A DNA stretch of 48,831 nucleotides from Abditibacteriota bacterium (GTDB lineage Bacteria > Armatimonadota > UBA5829). Positions 1-8,149 of this stretch are shown one piece after another (the stretch's first letter is position 1; the number at the start of each line of letters is the position of its first letter). The stretch spans positions 1 through 48,831 of the forward strand of contig JAFSVJ010000017.1 in assembly GCA_017445025.1 (NCBI GenBank), given 5' to 3'. Both the position numbers and the translations under genes were made by a program. The notes under the pieces were generated by a model. That model was not told the origin of the DNA, ran no database searches, and was given only the letters and a program-made list of their open reading frames with translations.

Positions 1-280
1 AAACAACAACAGTTTTGGATACGTTTAATTTTTTGATATAGGGTTCAAAACCATGACAGAATAAAATGTCCGCTTCTTGGGCTTTTTTTATGGTAGCCGG
101 GGTGATTTCCACATGACCGGGACAGGATGATAGTGCCACCACATTTGTCACAGTTACGCTACCTTTTCCTACATCTCGTACAGCACATTCCAACAGAGTT
201 GATGTCACCAATACTCTGCAATTTGCAAATGCGGTAATTGTAATAAAAATTAATAATAAAACAAATATAGTTTTCTTCAT
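1..280 (-). CDS. Metal (Zn/Mn-type) ABC transporter solute-binding protein, partial
   Basis: Only the first 93 codons are in the window; the C-terminus runs off the left edge. The protein starts with a signal peptide (MKKTIFVLLLIFITITAFA) and continues with a TroA/ZnuA-like N-lobe. VLVTSTLLECAV is followed by a CPGHVEITPATIKKAQEADI segment that corresponds to the PGxxPHxYEPTPxD metal-loop region of the family, then ILFCHGFEPYIKKL. In this family the protein captures a divalent metal in the periplasm and hands it to a membrane permease. The start is the ATG at 280, preceded by GGAAA. It lies 20 bp after the stop of the upstream one-TM gene and probably shares its transcript. The usual His after PGxDPH is replaced here (CPGHVE), so the metal is uncertain. 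Confidence 0.7.
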   Translation of the reverse strand, partial: MKKTIFVLLLIFITITAFANCRVLVTSTLLECAVRDVGKGSVTVTNVVALSSCPGHVEITPATIKKAQEADILFCHGFEPYIKKLNVSKTVVV

Positions 281-300
281 TTTTGTTTCCTTTATTAAAT

Positions 301-849
301 TTATTGTTTATTTGTATTTTGTTCGGTATTTTGTGGATTTGGAACAGCTTCCATATCATATTGAAATTTCCCTTGTGGGGTTATAATAATGGGTGGGAAA
401 GGATAGGCATCTTTTAGTTTATGTCTTGAACATCTTGTTATGAACTTTGCACCCTTAACTTTTTCCGGGTTTTGATATTCATATCCTTCTTTATTTGTGT
501 CAAGAGGACAGTAAAGAGAAGATTTGTCTTTTAAATATTCTGCTTCCAATTCCTTTAAACTTTCGGGATATGTATTGTTTAGATCTTTATATCTTCCTAT
601 AGCTTCGTAGATTTCCAGTTGATTTTGAAGACAGGACATAATAGGTTTTGTGTATGGCTGGTTGTAAACATATATACACATGCCCACAAATAATAATATA
701 ATAATTATTATTGGTGTTAAACAACCCAAACAACAAGGGGAAGGTCCTTTATTTATTTGATTTTGATTGTTTTCAATTTCTGTCTCGTTAAGCTGTTTTT
801 TTAATTGGTCCTCTATTTCGTTGAGCTTGTCAATGGGGTTTTTATCCAT
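301..849 (-). CDS. Single-pass membrane protein with Cys-rich juxtamembrane segment, function unknown
   Basis: 182 residues. An acidic, Asn/Gln-rich cytoplasmic N-terminus (1-36) is followed by PCCLGCLTP and one strong TM helix (about 46-60). The external domain contains CLQNQLEIYEAIGRYKDLNN and YPESLKELEAEYL, then SSLYCPLD, a layout reminiscent of the soluble part of GspG-like pseudopilins, but there is no prepilin cleavage motif. A Gln/Asn-rich tail follows. It is the first gene of a minus-strand pair with the metal-binding protein gene, separated by 20 bp. I do not recognise a specific family. Confidence 0.6.
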   Translation of the reverse strand: MDKNPIDKLNEIEDQLKKQLNETEIENNQNQINKGPSPCCLGCLTPIIIIILLFVGMCIYVYNQPYTKPIMSCLQNQLEIYEAIGRYKDLNNTYPESLKELEAEYLKDKSSLYCPLDTNKEGYEYQNPEKVKGAKFITRCSRHKLKDAYPFPPIIITPQGKFQYDMEAVPNPQNTEQNTNKQ

Positions 850-897
850 AATAATTCCTATTAATTTTTTATTAACTTTTATTTTTTTGTAAAAATG

Positions 898-906
898 TGT
901 TATAAT
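898..906 (+). promoter_or_regulatory. Extended -10 promoter for hisD
   Basis: TGT directly precedes a perfect TATAAT at 901-906, an extended -10 element; the -35 region is poor. It points at hisD, whose ATG is at 1000. Confidence 0.5.
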
Positions 907-926
907 AATAATGTAGTATCATAAAT

Positions 927-955
927 ATTATAACAAAAATCAGTGAAAATATCAA
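927..955 (-). promoter_or_regulatory. Sigma70-type promoter for the 849-280 minus-strand pair
   Basis: On the minus strand, TTGATA (955-950), a 17-bp spacer and TATAAT (932-927). It drives the one-TM gene and is divergent from and interleaved with the hisD promoter. Confidence 0.55.
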
Positions 956-999
956 TTTAATGGAAAATTAATAAATAGATAGAGAATATAGGAACTTTA

Positions 1000-2283
1000 A
1001 TGAAAGTATTCAATACTGAAAATGATGATAGGAAATTAATAGAGTCTGCTCTTTCCCCAAATACAAATACAGAAGACGATAAAATATTTGGCATTGTTAA
1101 GGGGATAATCAAGGAAGTGAAAGAAGGAGGAGATGACACTCTCCTAAAACTCGGACAAAAGTTTGACAGTCCTTTATTAACATCCTTAAGGGTCACCGAA
1201 AAAGAAATAGAAGAAGCTAAAAGCCAAACAGATCCAATTCTTTTGTCTGCTCTCAAACAAGCTAAAGAAAATATATATAATTTTCATAAAAATCAAATAC
1301 AAACCGGTTGGAAGACTACCATTGGAGGTTGCACTTACGGTCAAGTTGTGACTCCCTTAGAAAAAGTAGGTATTTATGCGCCGGGAGGTTTGGCTTCATA
1401 TCCTTCAACGGTGCTTATGACAGCAGTTCCCGCTCTTGTTGCCGGTGTTGGACAAATTGTTATGTGCGCCCCGGCCCAAAAGGATGGGAAAATGAATCCG
1501 GCTATGATAGTGGCAGCGGATTTGTGTGGAGTTAAAGATATATTTAAAATAGGTGGTGCCGGAGCCATAGCCGCTATGGCTTTCGGAACAGAAACTGTGC
1601 CAAAGGTTGATAAAATCGTAGGTCCCGGTAATGCATTTGTAGCTGAAGCCAAGCGTCAGCTTTTTGGGGTTGTGGGAATTGATCAGGTTGCCGGGCCCAG
1701 TGAAATCTTGGTTATAGCTGATGAGAGTGCAAATCCAAAATATGTTGCAGCCGATCTTCTCTCACAAGCAGAACACGCCAAGGATTCAAGGTGTGTATGT
1801 GTCACAACTTCACTGTCTCTTTCAGACGAAATAATTAAAGAAGCAAAGGCTCAAACAGAAACAGCTCTCCGAAAGGATTGTATAGAAGAAAGCATGAGTG
1901 ATGGGGTTTTGGTTGTTTGTAAAGACCTTGACGAGTGTATATATTATGCCAATTATTTTGCTCCCGAACACTTGGAAATTCAAACCAAGGACCCTTGGGA
2001 AGTGGTTTCTAAAATTAAAAATGCGGGAACCATAATGGTAGGGTCTTGGACCCCGGTTCCCCTTTGTGATTTTGCCGCAGGTCCCAATCACACTCTTCCC
2101 ACCAATGGAACCGCAAGATTTTCTTCCGCTCTGTCGGTAGATGATTATATAAAGAAATCCGGTCTTCTTTCATTTACTCAAGAGGGCATAGAGGATATAG
2201 CTCCAACTGCTCTTAAAATTGCGGAAACAGAAGGTTTTGACGCTCACGCCGAAACAATAAGAAAGAGAATAAATAATAAATAA
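1000..2283 (+). CDS. hisD: Histidinol dehydrogenase
   Basis: 427 residues, normal length. It catalyses the last two steps of histidine biosynthesis, L-histidinol to L-histidine with two NAD+, in the cytoplasm. Zinc ligands are recognisable as Gln256 and His259 (SQAEHAKDSR), Asp357 (PLCDFAAGPNH) and His416. The catalytic Glu-His pair is E323-H324 in NYFAPEHLE. The dehydrogenase signature GPGNAFVAEAKRQ and AGPSE are intact. The ATG at 1000 follows ATAGGA. No other his genes are adjacent; the only other one in the window is hisF at 42382, so the pathway is scattered. A U32-family gene follows 67 bp later. Confidence 0.97.
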   Translation: MKVFNTENDDRKLIESALSPNTNTEDDKIFGIVKGIIKEVKEGGDDTLLKLGQKFDSPLLTSLRVTEKEIEEAKSQTDPILLSALKQAKENIYNFHKNQIQTGWKTTIGGCTYGQVVTPLEKVGIYAPGGLASYPSTVLMTAVPALVAGVGQIVMCAPAQKDGKMNPAMIVAADLCGVKDIFKIGGAGAIAAMAFGTETVPKVDKIVGPGNAFVAEAKRQLFGVVGIDQVAGPSEILVIADESANPKYVAADLLSQAEHAKDSRCVCVTTSLSLSDEIIKEAKAQTETALRKDCIEESMSDGVLVVCKDLDECIYYANYFAPEHLEIQTKDPWEVVSKIKNAGTIMVGSWTPVPLCDFAAGPNHTLPTNGTARFSSALSVDDYIKKSGLLSFTQEGIEDIAPTALKIAETEGFDAHAETIRKRINNK

Positions 2284-2350
2284 AATCAGAACCGGAACCT
2301 TTTGTTTTAGATTTCTTATCTTTAAAATTAAAAATCAGAAAGTATATAAA

Positions 2351-3535
2351 ATGAATAAGTGTGAATTGCTTGCTCCCGCAGGAGATTTCAGAAAATTAAA
2401 ATGGGCAGTGGAATACGGTGCAGACGCTGTGTATATGGGAATAAACGAATTTTCCCTTCGTGCTTATGCGGGAAACTTTGGCTTAGAAGAAGCGGGAGAA
2501 GCTTTAAAATATCTTCACGAAAGAGGCAGAAAAGGGTATGTGACTTTAAATATCTACCCTTGGACAAGTGAATTTGAGCCTATTTTGGATTGTGCCAAAG
2601 CTCTTGAAGAAATGTCAGCAGATGGGTTTATTGTGGCTGATTTGGGTGTGATAGATGCTATTTTGAAAGCAGGGATTAAAGTTCCGATTCATGTTTCCAC
2701 TCAGGCTAATACAACATCTGCTCAAACAGCTCTTGTTTATGCGGATATGGGTTGCTCTCGTGTTAATCTTGCCAGAGAATTATCTTTTGAAAAAATAGCA
2801 GAGATTATGGATAGGGTAGAGGATAGAATAGAAATAGAAGTATTTATTCACGGATCCCAATGTTTTTCCTATTCCGGCAGGTGTGCCATAAGTGATTATT
2901 TGGTAGGTCGCGGAGCAAATAGAGGGCAGTGTTCTCAACCTTGCAGATGGTCTTATCACTTGACTGAAGAGAAAAGAGACGGCTCTTTTATGCCTGTATT
3001 TGAAGATAATAGGGGTTTGTATTTGTTTAATACAAGAGATTTGGCTCTCTATGATTATGTGGACAGACTTCAAAATATCGGGGTTAAATCACTAAAAATA
3101 GAGGGTAGAATGAAGACAATTCATTACATTGCCCAAGTTTTAAATATTTACAGAAGAGTTCTTGACGGAGTGAGTGTTTCTGATGAAGAGGCAATAACTT
3201 TATTAAACAGAATTTCCAATCGTGGATATACTAAAGGTTTTATGAAAGGCTATATGGATCCCCAAGGGGATTATAAAACGGATAGTGCTGATTATTTATG
3301 TGATTCAAGAATGGTGGGTCATACGGAAGAGACCAATATTTTACAAGTAAATAATAATATAGCAGGCGGAGAAACTCTTGAATTATTAGATCATGATAAA
3401 GTCACCATGTATACCATGCCTAAACTTATGAAAACCACAAATGGGGCTTTAAAACAAGAAGTTAATAATTCAATGAGAGTTATAATGCCGGAAGATTTTC
3501 CGAAATATGCTATATTAAGAAGAATAATAAAATAG
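2351..3535 (+). CDS. U32 family protein (YegQ/TrhP-RlhA-like)
   Basis: 394 residues. It begins with the family signature CELLAPAGDFRKLKWAVEYG and continues as a TIM-like barrel. The conserved four-cysteine cluster is complete: C171 and C178 in GSQCFSYSGRC, C194 and C198 in RGQCSQPCRW. Family members were called collagenase-like peptidases, but the characterised bacterial ones (TrhP, RlhA) are needed for hydroxylation of tRNA or rRNA bases and probably carry an Fe-S cluster on these cysteines. The C-terminal part after about 320 is short. It lies in line with hisD and the LacI regulator. Which RNA it modifies cannot be told from sequence. Confidence 0.85.
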   Translation: MNKCELLAPAGDFRKLKWAVEYGADAVYMGINEFSLRAYAGNFGLEEAGEALKYLHERGRKGYVTLNIYPWTSEFEPILDCAKALEEMSADGFIVADLGVIDAILKAGIKVPIHVSTQANTTSAQTALVYADMGCSRVNLARELSFEKIAEIMDRVEDRIEIEVFIHGSQCFSYSGRCAISDYLVGRGANRGQCSQPCRWSYHLTEEKRDGSFMPVFEDNRGLYLFNTRDLALYDYVDRLQNIGVKSLKIEGRMKTIHYIAQVLNIYRRVLDGVSVSDEEAITLLNRISNRGYTKGFMKGYMDPQGDYKTDSADYLCDSRMVGHTEETNILQVNNNIAGGETLELLDHDKVTMYTMPKLMKTTNGALKQEVNNSMRVIMPEDFPKYAILRRIIK

Positions 3536-3555
3536 GAAAATAGGAGCAGAAAACT

Positions 3556-4521
3556 ATGTCAATTAGCAGAAATGATGTTGCAAAAGAAGCTGGAGTTTCT
3601 CCAACAACCGTATCTTTTATTTTAAACAATAAGATAGAACATTTTAACCCTTTGACTGTAAAAAAGGTCAGAGATGCCGCAAAGAAATTAGGTTATACTC
3701 CCAATAAAATTGCTCAAGCTCTTAAAACAGGTAAATCCAATATAATAGTTATGTGGGTATATAGGATGACTTCTATGTATACATCCACTATTATTAAATA
3801 CACTCAAGAATACCTGCAAGAAGCGGGCTATGATGTAATTGTTAAAGATGTTAGAAAACTACACAATTTCACCAATGAAATGATTGTTGATGGTATCTTG
3901 GCATTTGATTGTTTGGATTATACCTTATTGTATAAAAAAGAAGTTCAAATAAGATTACCTATTGTTTCTGTTGGAAAGAATATTGTTAATTCATTTGATA
4001 ATGTTAGTTATGATTTATCTGACGGTGTATTAACCGGATTGACATCTTTTGTTAAAAAAGGATACAAAAAAATAGGTTTCTTGTATGTATCCGGTGAGAG
4101 TGAAAACGATGTTCGATATAATACTTATAAAGATTTTATAAAGAAAAACGGTCTAAAAGAATACATCCTTAAATTAGATGATCAATTTGATGATATAAAA
4201 ACAGAGAAAAATATTAAAGAATGTCCTTTTTTGAAAGACTTGGATGCTATTCTTTCTCATAATGATTTTAATTCTTTTAGATTTATAAAGATAGTTAAGG
4301 ATTTAGGTATCAATGTTCCTAAAGACTTGAAATTAATATCAACAGATAATGTATCTATGAGTAATTATTATATTCCGACTTTGAGCACCGTAGAAATACC
4401 TATTAAATCTATGTGTAGAACAGCAGTAGACTTTTTAATAAATCGTATTAAAGATCCTAATATTCCTGTTCAAGAAAAAGTATATGTTTCTTCTTTTATA
4501 GAGAGAGAAAGTTCAATATAA
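3556..4521 (+). CDS. LacI-family transcriptional regulator
   Basis: 321 residues. The N-terminal helix-turn-helix is classic: ISRNDVAKEAGVSPTTVSFI, then the hinge helix region KKLGYTPNKIAQALKTGKSN. A periplasmic-binding-protein-like sensor domain fills 60-321, ending with TLSTVEIPIKSMCRTAVDFL, typical of LacI/PurR-type proteins. The ATG at 3556 has TAGGAG upstream. It is last on its strand and converges on a minus-strand SGNH/sialidase cluster, so it may control sugar or glycan-ester use there; that is inference. A rho-independent terminator follows. Confidence 0.9.
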   Translation: MSISRNDVAKEAGVSPTTVSFILNNKIEHFNPLTVKKVRDAAKKLGYTPNKIAQALKTGKSNIIVMWVYRMTSMYTSTIIKYTQEYLQEAGYDVIVKDVRKLHNFTNEMIVDGILAFDCLDYTLLYKKEVQIRLPIVSVGKNIVNSFDNVSYDLSDGVLTGLTSFVKKGYKKIGFLYVSGESENDVRYNTYKDFIKKNGLKEYILKLDDQFDDIKTEKNIKECPFLKDLDAILSHNDFNSFRFIKIVKDLGINVPKDLKLISTDNVSMSNYYIPTLSTVEIPIKSMCRTAVDFLINRIKDPNIPVQEKVYVSSFIERESSI

Positions 4522-4530
4522 TAATAAAAA

Positions 4531-4549
4531 AACCTGCCTGAGGCAGGTT
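4531..4549. terminator. Bidirectional rho-independent terminator
   Basis: Perfect stem AACCTGCC / GGCAGGTT with loop TGA, preceded by A-run and followed by T-run, so it can stop both converging transcripts (LacI gene and the 4556-5260 gene). Confidence 0.9.
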
Positions 4550-4555
4550 TTTTTA

Positions 4556-5260
4556 TTAAAAGTTTTCTCTTATTCCGGGGTATTTGTATCCGAAGGAGTG
4601 GTAAAGACCCACCTTCTTGAAATCTTCCAAATTTTCTTCAATAATCTTGTTGGCGGCTTTTTCAAAAGCAAGGGAAGCTTTGTAATAACCAATGGTGTTG
4701 TAGTGACCGTTGAGAGTTATTTCCTCTTCTCCGAGAATAGCTTCTCCCTGACCTATAAAGTCTAAGTAATAGGCTCTTTCGTAGTGATCCGCAATTTCTT
4801 TAACAGCTCTGTTAAAATCTCCTCTTGTGACACCTTTTTCGTTTTTGTCTTCTTCGGGAGAATACATGGAACAAAGGAATAAGTATGCGTAAGGGTTGGT
4901 GGTTCTGATACATTCAACTATGGTTTTGTAATAACCCATATATGTTTTGGAGTTGCAATCGTCGTTAATAGTTCCCAAATCATAGCAACAACCAAAATCA
5001 TTAGATCCCAAACAAATAAAGTAGCAAGGGCACCTTTCAATTTGCTGATAGGTTTCTCTGTTGAAACTGTTAAGCCAGGATTCGCAAGTGCATCCCCCGT
5101 AGGATTTTATGGTATATTTAATACCGTTTCTGCGACACATATATGCAAGCCAAGCATAATCATAGTTGTCTAAATAATCAAATTTATCTGTCACATGCTC
5201 TCCTGACATTAAACTGTCACCTATGCCTGTGATATGCGGAAAAATTTGTATAAGACTCAT
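4556..5260 (-). CDS. SGNH/GDSL-family hydrolase
   Basis: 234 residues, no signal peptide. Block I is GIGDSLMSG with nucleophile candidate Ser16, block II is SYGGCTC (G56) and block III is LGSNDF with oxyanion Asn87. Near the C-terminus NGHYNTIGY gives His186 as the catalytic His. The Asp expected three residues before it is Leu, so the third triad member is missing or supplied elsewhere. The family removes acetyl or other acyl esters, often from carbohydrates. It is very cysteine-rich for a hydrolase (ERCPCYFICLG, GCCYD). The ATG at 5260 has GGAGATAGA upstream. It sits in a minus-strand cluster with a sialidase-like gene and another SGNH protein. Confidence 0.75.
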   Translation of the reverse strand: MSLIQIFPHITGIGDSLMSGEHVTDKFDYLDNYDYAWLAYMCRRNGIKYTIKSYGGCTCESWLNSFNRETYQQIERCPCYFICLGSNDFGCCYDLGTINDDCNSKTYMGYYKTIVECIRTTNPYAYLFLCSMYSPEEDKNEKGVTRGDFNRAVKEIADHYERAYYLDFIGQGEAILGEEEITLNGHYNTIGYYKASLAFEKAANKIIEENLEDFKKVGLYHSFGYKYPGIRENF

Positions 5261-5270
5261 ATTCTATCTC

Positions 5271-5348
5271 CTAAAGTATTAAAGTTATTATATTTATTAA
5301 ACTGTCTCCTATACCTGTAATGTGAGGAAATATATTTAATAAACCCAT
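5271..5348 (-). pseudogene. Remnant of a duplicated SGNH hydrolase N-terminus
   Basis: A 25-codon minus-strand frame (ATG at 5348, TAG at 5271-5273) encodes MGLLNIFPHITGIGDSL followed by eight unrelated residues. IFPHITGIGDSL is identical to residues 5-16+ of the hydrolase directly downstream (4556-5260), with an RBS-like AGAGA before it. It therefore looks like the start of a second gene copy from which everything beyond block I was deleted, or the scar of a tandem duplication that collapsed. Confidence 0.75.
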
Positions 5349-5365
5349 ATTTATCTCTTTATATA

Positions 5366-6544
5366 TTAATAATCGTTAATGTCATCGGTTTGGGCGTAGG
5401 TAGCTTCTTGGTTTCGAGCCCATTCGGTTATTATACCCTTAGGTTTGCAAACAGTTATTATTTCGGGAATTTTATCTGTTAAAAGGTCTTTTTCGTCAAA
5501 GATCATAAGACAAATTTCTTTATCTGTATATCTGTTGTGGTCATAAACCAAATACAATTTTCCGTTTCTGTAATCAAGGTCCGGATAAGCTACCGTATAC
5601 CTTTTGTCAATTATTTTTTTATTCCAAGTTTTTCCGTCATCCTTTGATGTATATAAACAAAGATTTTGTCTTTTCCTTTTGTCATCATTATGACACAAAA
5701 CTACCAAGCCGGAAGGTAATTTAATAACTGCGGGTTTGGTAAAAGGAGTTTGAATATCCGTTTCTTCTATTTCCGTCCAAGTTTCTCCGTTATCATAAGA
5801 ATAGTTTATATTTAAGAAATTAAAGCTTCTCCAAATACAAACTATGACGCCGTCATCTCTTTGGAAAAGACAAGGTTCACAGTGATCAAATCTTTTTTGG
5901 CAAGGATGGGGAACAGGTTTAAAAGTCTTTCCCATATCATCCGAATATTCAAAGGGAATGATTTTTTCAAATTTATATTTTGAATATATAATTCTGCCGG
6001 ATTTGGTATACAAAGGTTTATTTATCATATCCTGATCAAAACAATAGCGAGGATTGTCAAATTTGGGGCTTTCCTCATCCGGATTTTCACAAACTATTTC
6101 CCAAGTGGTTCCTTTGGTGTCCTCAAAATAAACCCAATTCCCTGCATTAACTAATTTCCTTTGTGTAACCCCATATAATTCACTGTCCAAAGGGTCATCG
6201 TCAGATTTTCTCAAATCAACCTGGGTCCAAAACAAATGCAATTTATCATTGGGATCTAACCATAAACAAGCATCTCCTGTAATGATTTGTTTATCTTCTA
6301 CTGTATCTATATATAAAATTTCGTCGGAGAAAGTTTTGCCTTGGTCATCACTGTATCTTAAAGTCACAAAGTGATTGGGGTTTCTGGTTTCATCTCCGGG
6401 CCACCCTGTATCATAAGCAATGAAAATTCTTCCTCCTTTTGTCACAGCAATGGTGGACATGCCTTGCCATACTCTTTTTTCTTCTGAATGTTTTAAGGAA
6501 TCATATTTATATGTTATTTTTGAATAAATTTGTCCTTTTCGCAT
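5366..6544 (-). CDS. Sialidase-like (BNR/Asp-box) glycosidase family protein
   Basis: 392 residues from the chosen start. Four Asp-box motifs mark a six-bladed propeller: SDDQGKTF (65-72), SDDMGKTF (201-208), SYDNGETW (249-256) and SKDDGKTW (300-307). YPDLDYRNGKLYLVYDHNR near the C-terminus resembles the sialidase Tyr/Glu region. A longer frame begins at 6592, but the ATG at 6544 is preceded by TTAGGAGAAA and is preferred. No signal peptide is visible with either start, so if it is an enzyme it may act on imported sugars. The catalytic Arg triad was not verified. Neighbours are two SGNH esterase-like genes. Confidence 0.75.
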   Translation of the reverse strand: MRKGQIYSKITYKYDSLKHSEEKRVWQGMSTIAVTKGGRIFIAYDTGWPGDETRNPNHFVTLRYSDDQGKTFSDEILYIDTVEDKQIITGDACLWLDPNDKLHLFWTQVDLRKSDDDPLDSELYGVTQRKLVNAGNWVYFEDTKGTTWEIVCENPDEESPKFDNPRYCFDQDMINKPLYTKSGRIIYSKYKFEKIIPFEYSDDMGKTFKPVPHPCQKRFDHCEPCLFQRDDGVIVCIWRSFNFLNINYSYDNGETWTEIEETDIQTPFTKPAVIKLPSGLVVLCHNDDKRKRQNLCLYTSKDDGKTWNKKIIDKRYTVAYPDLDYRNGKLYLVYDHNRYTDKEICLMIFDEKDLLTDKIPEIITVCKPKGIITEWARNQEATYAQTDDINDY

Positions 6545-6638
6545 AAATAATATTTCTCCTAATTTAATATTGTTGCTATTCCTCAAATCCATAAAAAATC
6601 AAAGAAGCAATTTTATTGGGAATCTTTGGGAAGGTAGT

Positions 6639-7721
6639 TTATTGTTTTTTTAATAAAGATTTAACCATTTTAATTATGGGTTTGCTCATTCTCATAAACC
6701 CAAGGTCTGTGGCGTGGATTCGGTCCACTGTTGCTTCACCGTCAGTGCCATACAATTCGTCTTTGTATATATAGTATAGGTTTTTATCTGTTTTTGACCA
6801 TTCATTAAAGTGTTTTTGCACAGTTTCGTTAATGGGGCATTGACCACTGTCTGTGTTATAACGATATAAAAAAGTGGGGTCATCCAATAAAATCAAAGGA
6901 GTTGTGGGATATTTCTCACGGAATTTTGTGTAAAAGTGAACATATCTTTCTTCGCTTGATTTATCATTGCTAAGATTGGCAATAGGGTCAAAAATCATTA
7001 TTTCAGGGTCATAAGTCAGCAGAATATCAGTCATTTCATATTCTATTTTTCCACTGCCTGAGAAACCGAGATTATAAACATCTCTGTCTATGTTTCTTCT
7101 TAAAATGTTGGTGTAAGTCATACCGGGGCGAGAAGCACACCCACCTTGGGTTATACTGGTTCCGTATACAACAACAGGCTTTTTGGTTAACAGGTCGGCT
7201 TTAATTTCACACCCTTTGTCAATACCTATTTTAACTGATGTGACTTCTATATATATAGGAAAATTAAGGGAAAAAGAATTATAGCCTTCCGGAACAAGTT
7301 TCTCTAAAACTATGTGTTTGTAAACATGGGTTTTGTATTCCGGTAAAATTGAATCGTAGTATTCCCATTTACCCTTTTCTTTTATGTATAAATCCATACC
7401 GTGAGAGCCGGTTAAGGGCATGTGAATCAAGGGGTTTGTATTTAATATTGTGTAAGAAAAATCAAGTGTCCTTGAGTTAGTGGTGAAATCAATGTGAAGC
7501 CCAGCTCCGTAAGTGGAAAGATTTGGAACCGAAAGATAGGGAACACATTCCTTATCGGGTGTCATTATTTCTATTTGTTCATCGGTTAATCTGTGATAAT
7601 TCTTAAGGTTATAGGGACGACCTTGAACACCCAAATCATATCCTTCTATCCATTGAAGTGTAGTGTTTTTTTCAAGGTTTTTGGCATTTAATCTTTCGTC
7701 AAATTTTATTTCTTCAGACAT
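6639..7721 (-). CDS. Two-domain SGNH hydrolase (carbohydrate esterase-like)
   Basis: 360 residues. An N-terminal beta-sandwich domain (about 20-175) precedes an SGNH domain. Block I is VVYGTSITQGG (nucleophile Ser189), followed by CASRPGMTYTNIL, characteristic of the carbohydrate-acetylesterase-like SGNH group. Asn249 (DPIANLS) is the probable oxyanion residue, and D333/H336 in VDRIHATDLGF complete a DxxH triad. No signal peptide. The ATG at 7721 has TTTGGAATAA upstream. Together with the sialidase-like gene it suggests deacylation and trimming of decorated glycans; the substrate is not evident. The stretch upstream is repeat DNA with no clear promoter. Confidence 0.8.
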   Translation of the reverse strand: MSEEIKFDERLNAKNLEKNTTLQWIEGYDLGVQGRPYNLKNYHRLTDEQIEIMTPDKECVPYLSVPNLSTYGAGLHIDFTTNSRTLDFSYTILNTNPLIHMPLTGSHGMDLYIKEKGKWEYYDSILPEYKTHVYKHIVLEKLVPEGYNSFSLNFPIYIEVTSVKIGIDKGCEIKADLLTKKPVVVYGTSITQGGCASRPGMTYTNILRRNIDRDVYNLGFSGSGKIEYEMTDILLTYDPEIMIFDPIANLSNDKSSEERYVHFYTKFREKYPTTPLILLDDPTFLYRYNTDSGQCPINETVQKHFNEWSKTDKNLYYIYKDELYGTDGEATVDRIHATDLGFMRMSKPIIKMVKSLLKKQ

Positions 7722-7762
7722 AATTATTCCAAATTAAATTTGCTGTTAGCAAATTTAAAATT

Positions 7763-7827
7763 CCATCCCCCCGTCTTTTTGCTTCGCAAAAATCCACCCC
7801 CCCACAATCAAAGATTGTAGGGGGACA
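7763..7827 (-). repeat. Paired-hairpin intergenic repeat, copy 1
   Basis: Read on minus: TGTCCCCCT, arm ACAATC-TTT-GATTGT, GGGGGGGTGG, arm TTTTTGC-GAA-GCAAAAA, then GACGGGGGGATGG. The frame matches the copies at 29891, 38995, 39092 and 44331, but both stem arms have different sequences that still pair. A separate G/C hairpin (ACCACCCTAAGC / GCTTGGGGGGTGG, 7854-7883) follows and may end the fmdB transcript. Flanking AGAAAGCAGAAAGCAAAAC (7833-7851) recurs inverted near 40660. Confidence 0.75.
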
Positions 7828-7895
7828 AAGTAGAAAGCAGAAAGCAAAACAATCACCACCCTAAGCGATAGCTTGGGGGGTGGCACTGTGCATTA

Positions 7896-8132
7896 TTACC
7901 TGTTATGTGCACAACAGGCACATTTATCTGAGTGGGGGTTGGCGTTAGGGCATGCACCTTTATTGTCATTTACATAAAAGCCGGAACCCTTAAAAGCAAT
8001 TCCCCCTATATTCATGATTTGGCTGACTACTCCTCCGCATTTCGGACAAGTAACCATGCTGTGATCAGACATAGAATGCTTTACAGAAAACTTATGACCA
8101 CATTCTTTACATTTATAATCGTAAGTAGGCAA
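7896..8132 (-). CDS. FmdB-family zinc-ribbon protein
   Basis: 78 residues. It starts with the family motif MPTYDYKCKECGHKF and has two knuckles, C8/C11 and C29/C32, for one zinc. IAFKGSGFYVND is the usual conserved segment, and a Cys-rich tail (CPNAN..KCACC) follows. Small regulatory-type zinc-ribbon proteins of this kind occur widely as the last gene of unrelated operons; their biochemical role is poorly known. Start ATG 8132, 17 bp after the thrC stop, so it is the last gene of accB-hom-thrC-fmdB. Confidence 0.9.
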   Translation of the reverse strand: MPTYDYKCKECGHKFSVKHSMSDHSMVTCPKCGGVVSQIMNIGGIAFKGSGFYVNDNKGACPNANPHSDKCACCAHNR

Positions 8133-8149
8133 AATAACCTCCGTTAAAA

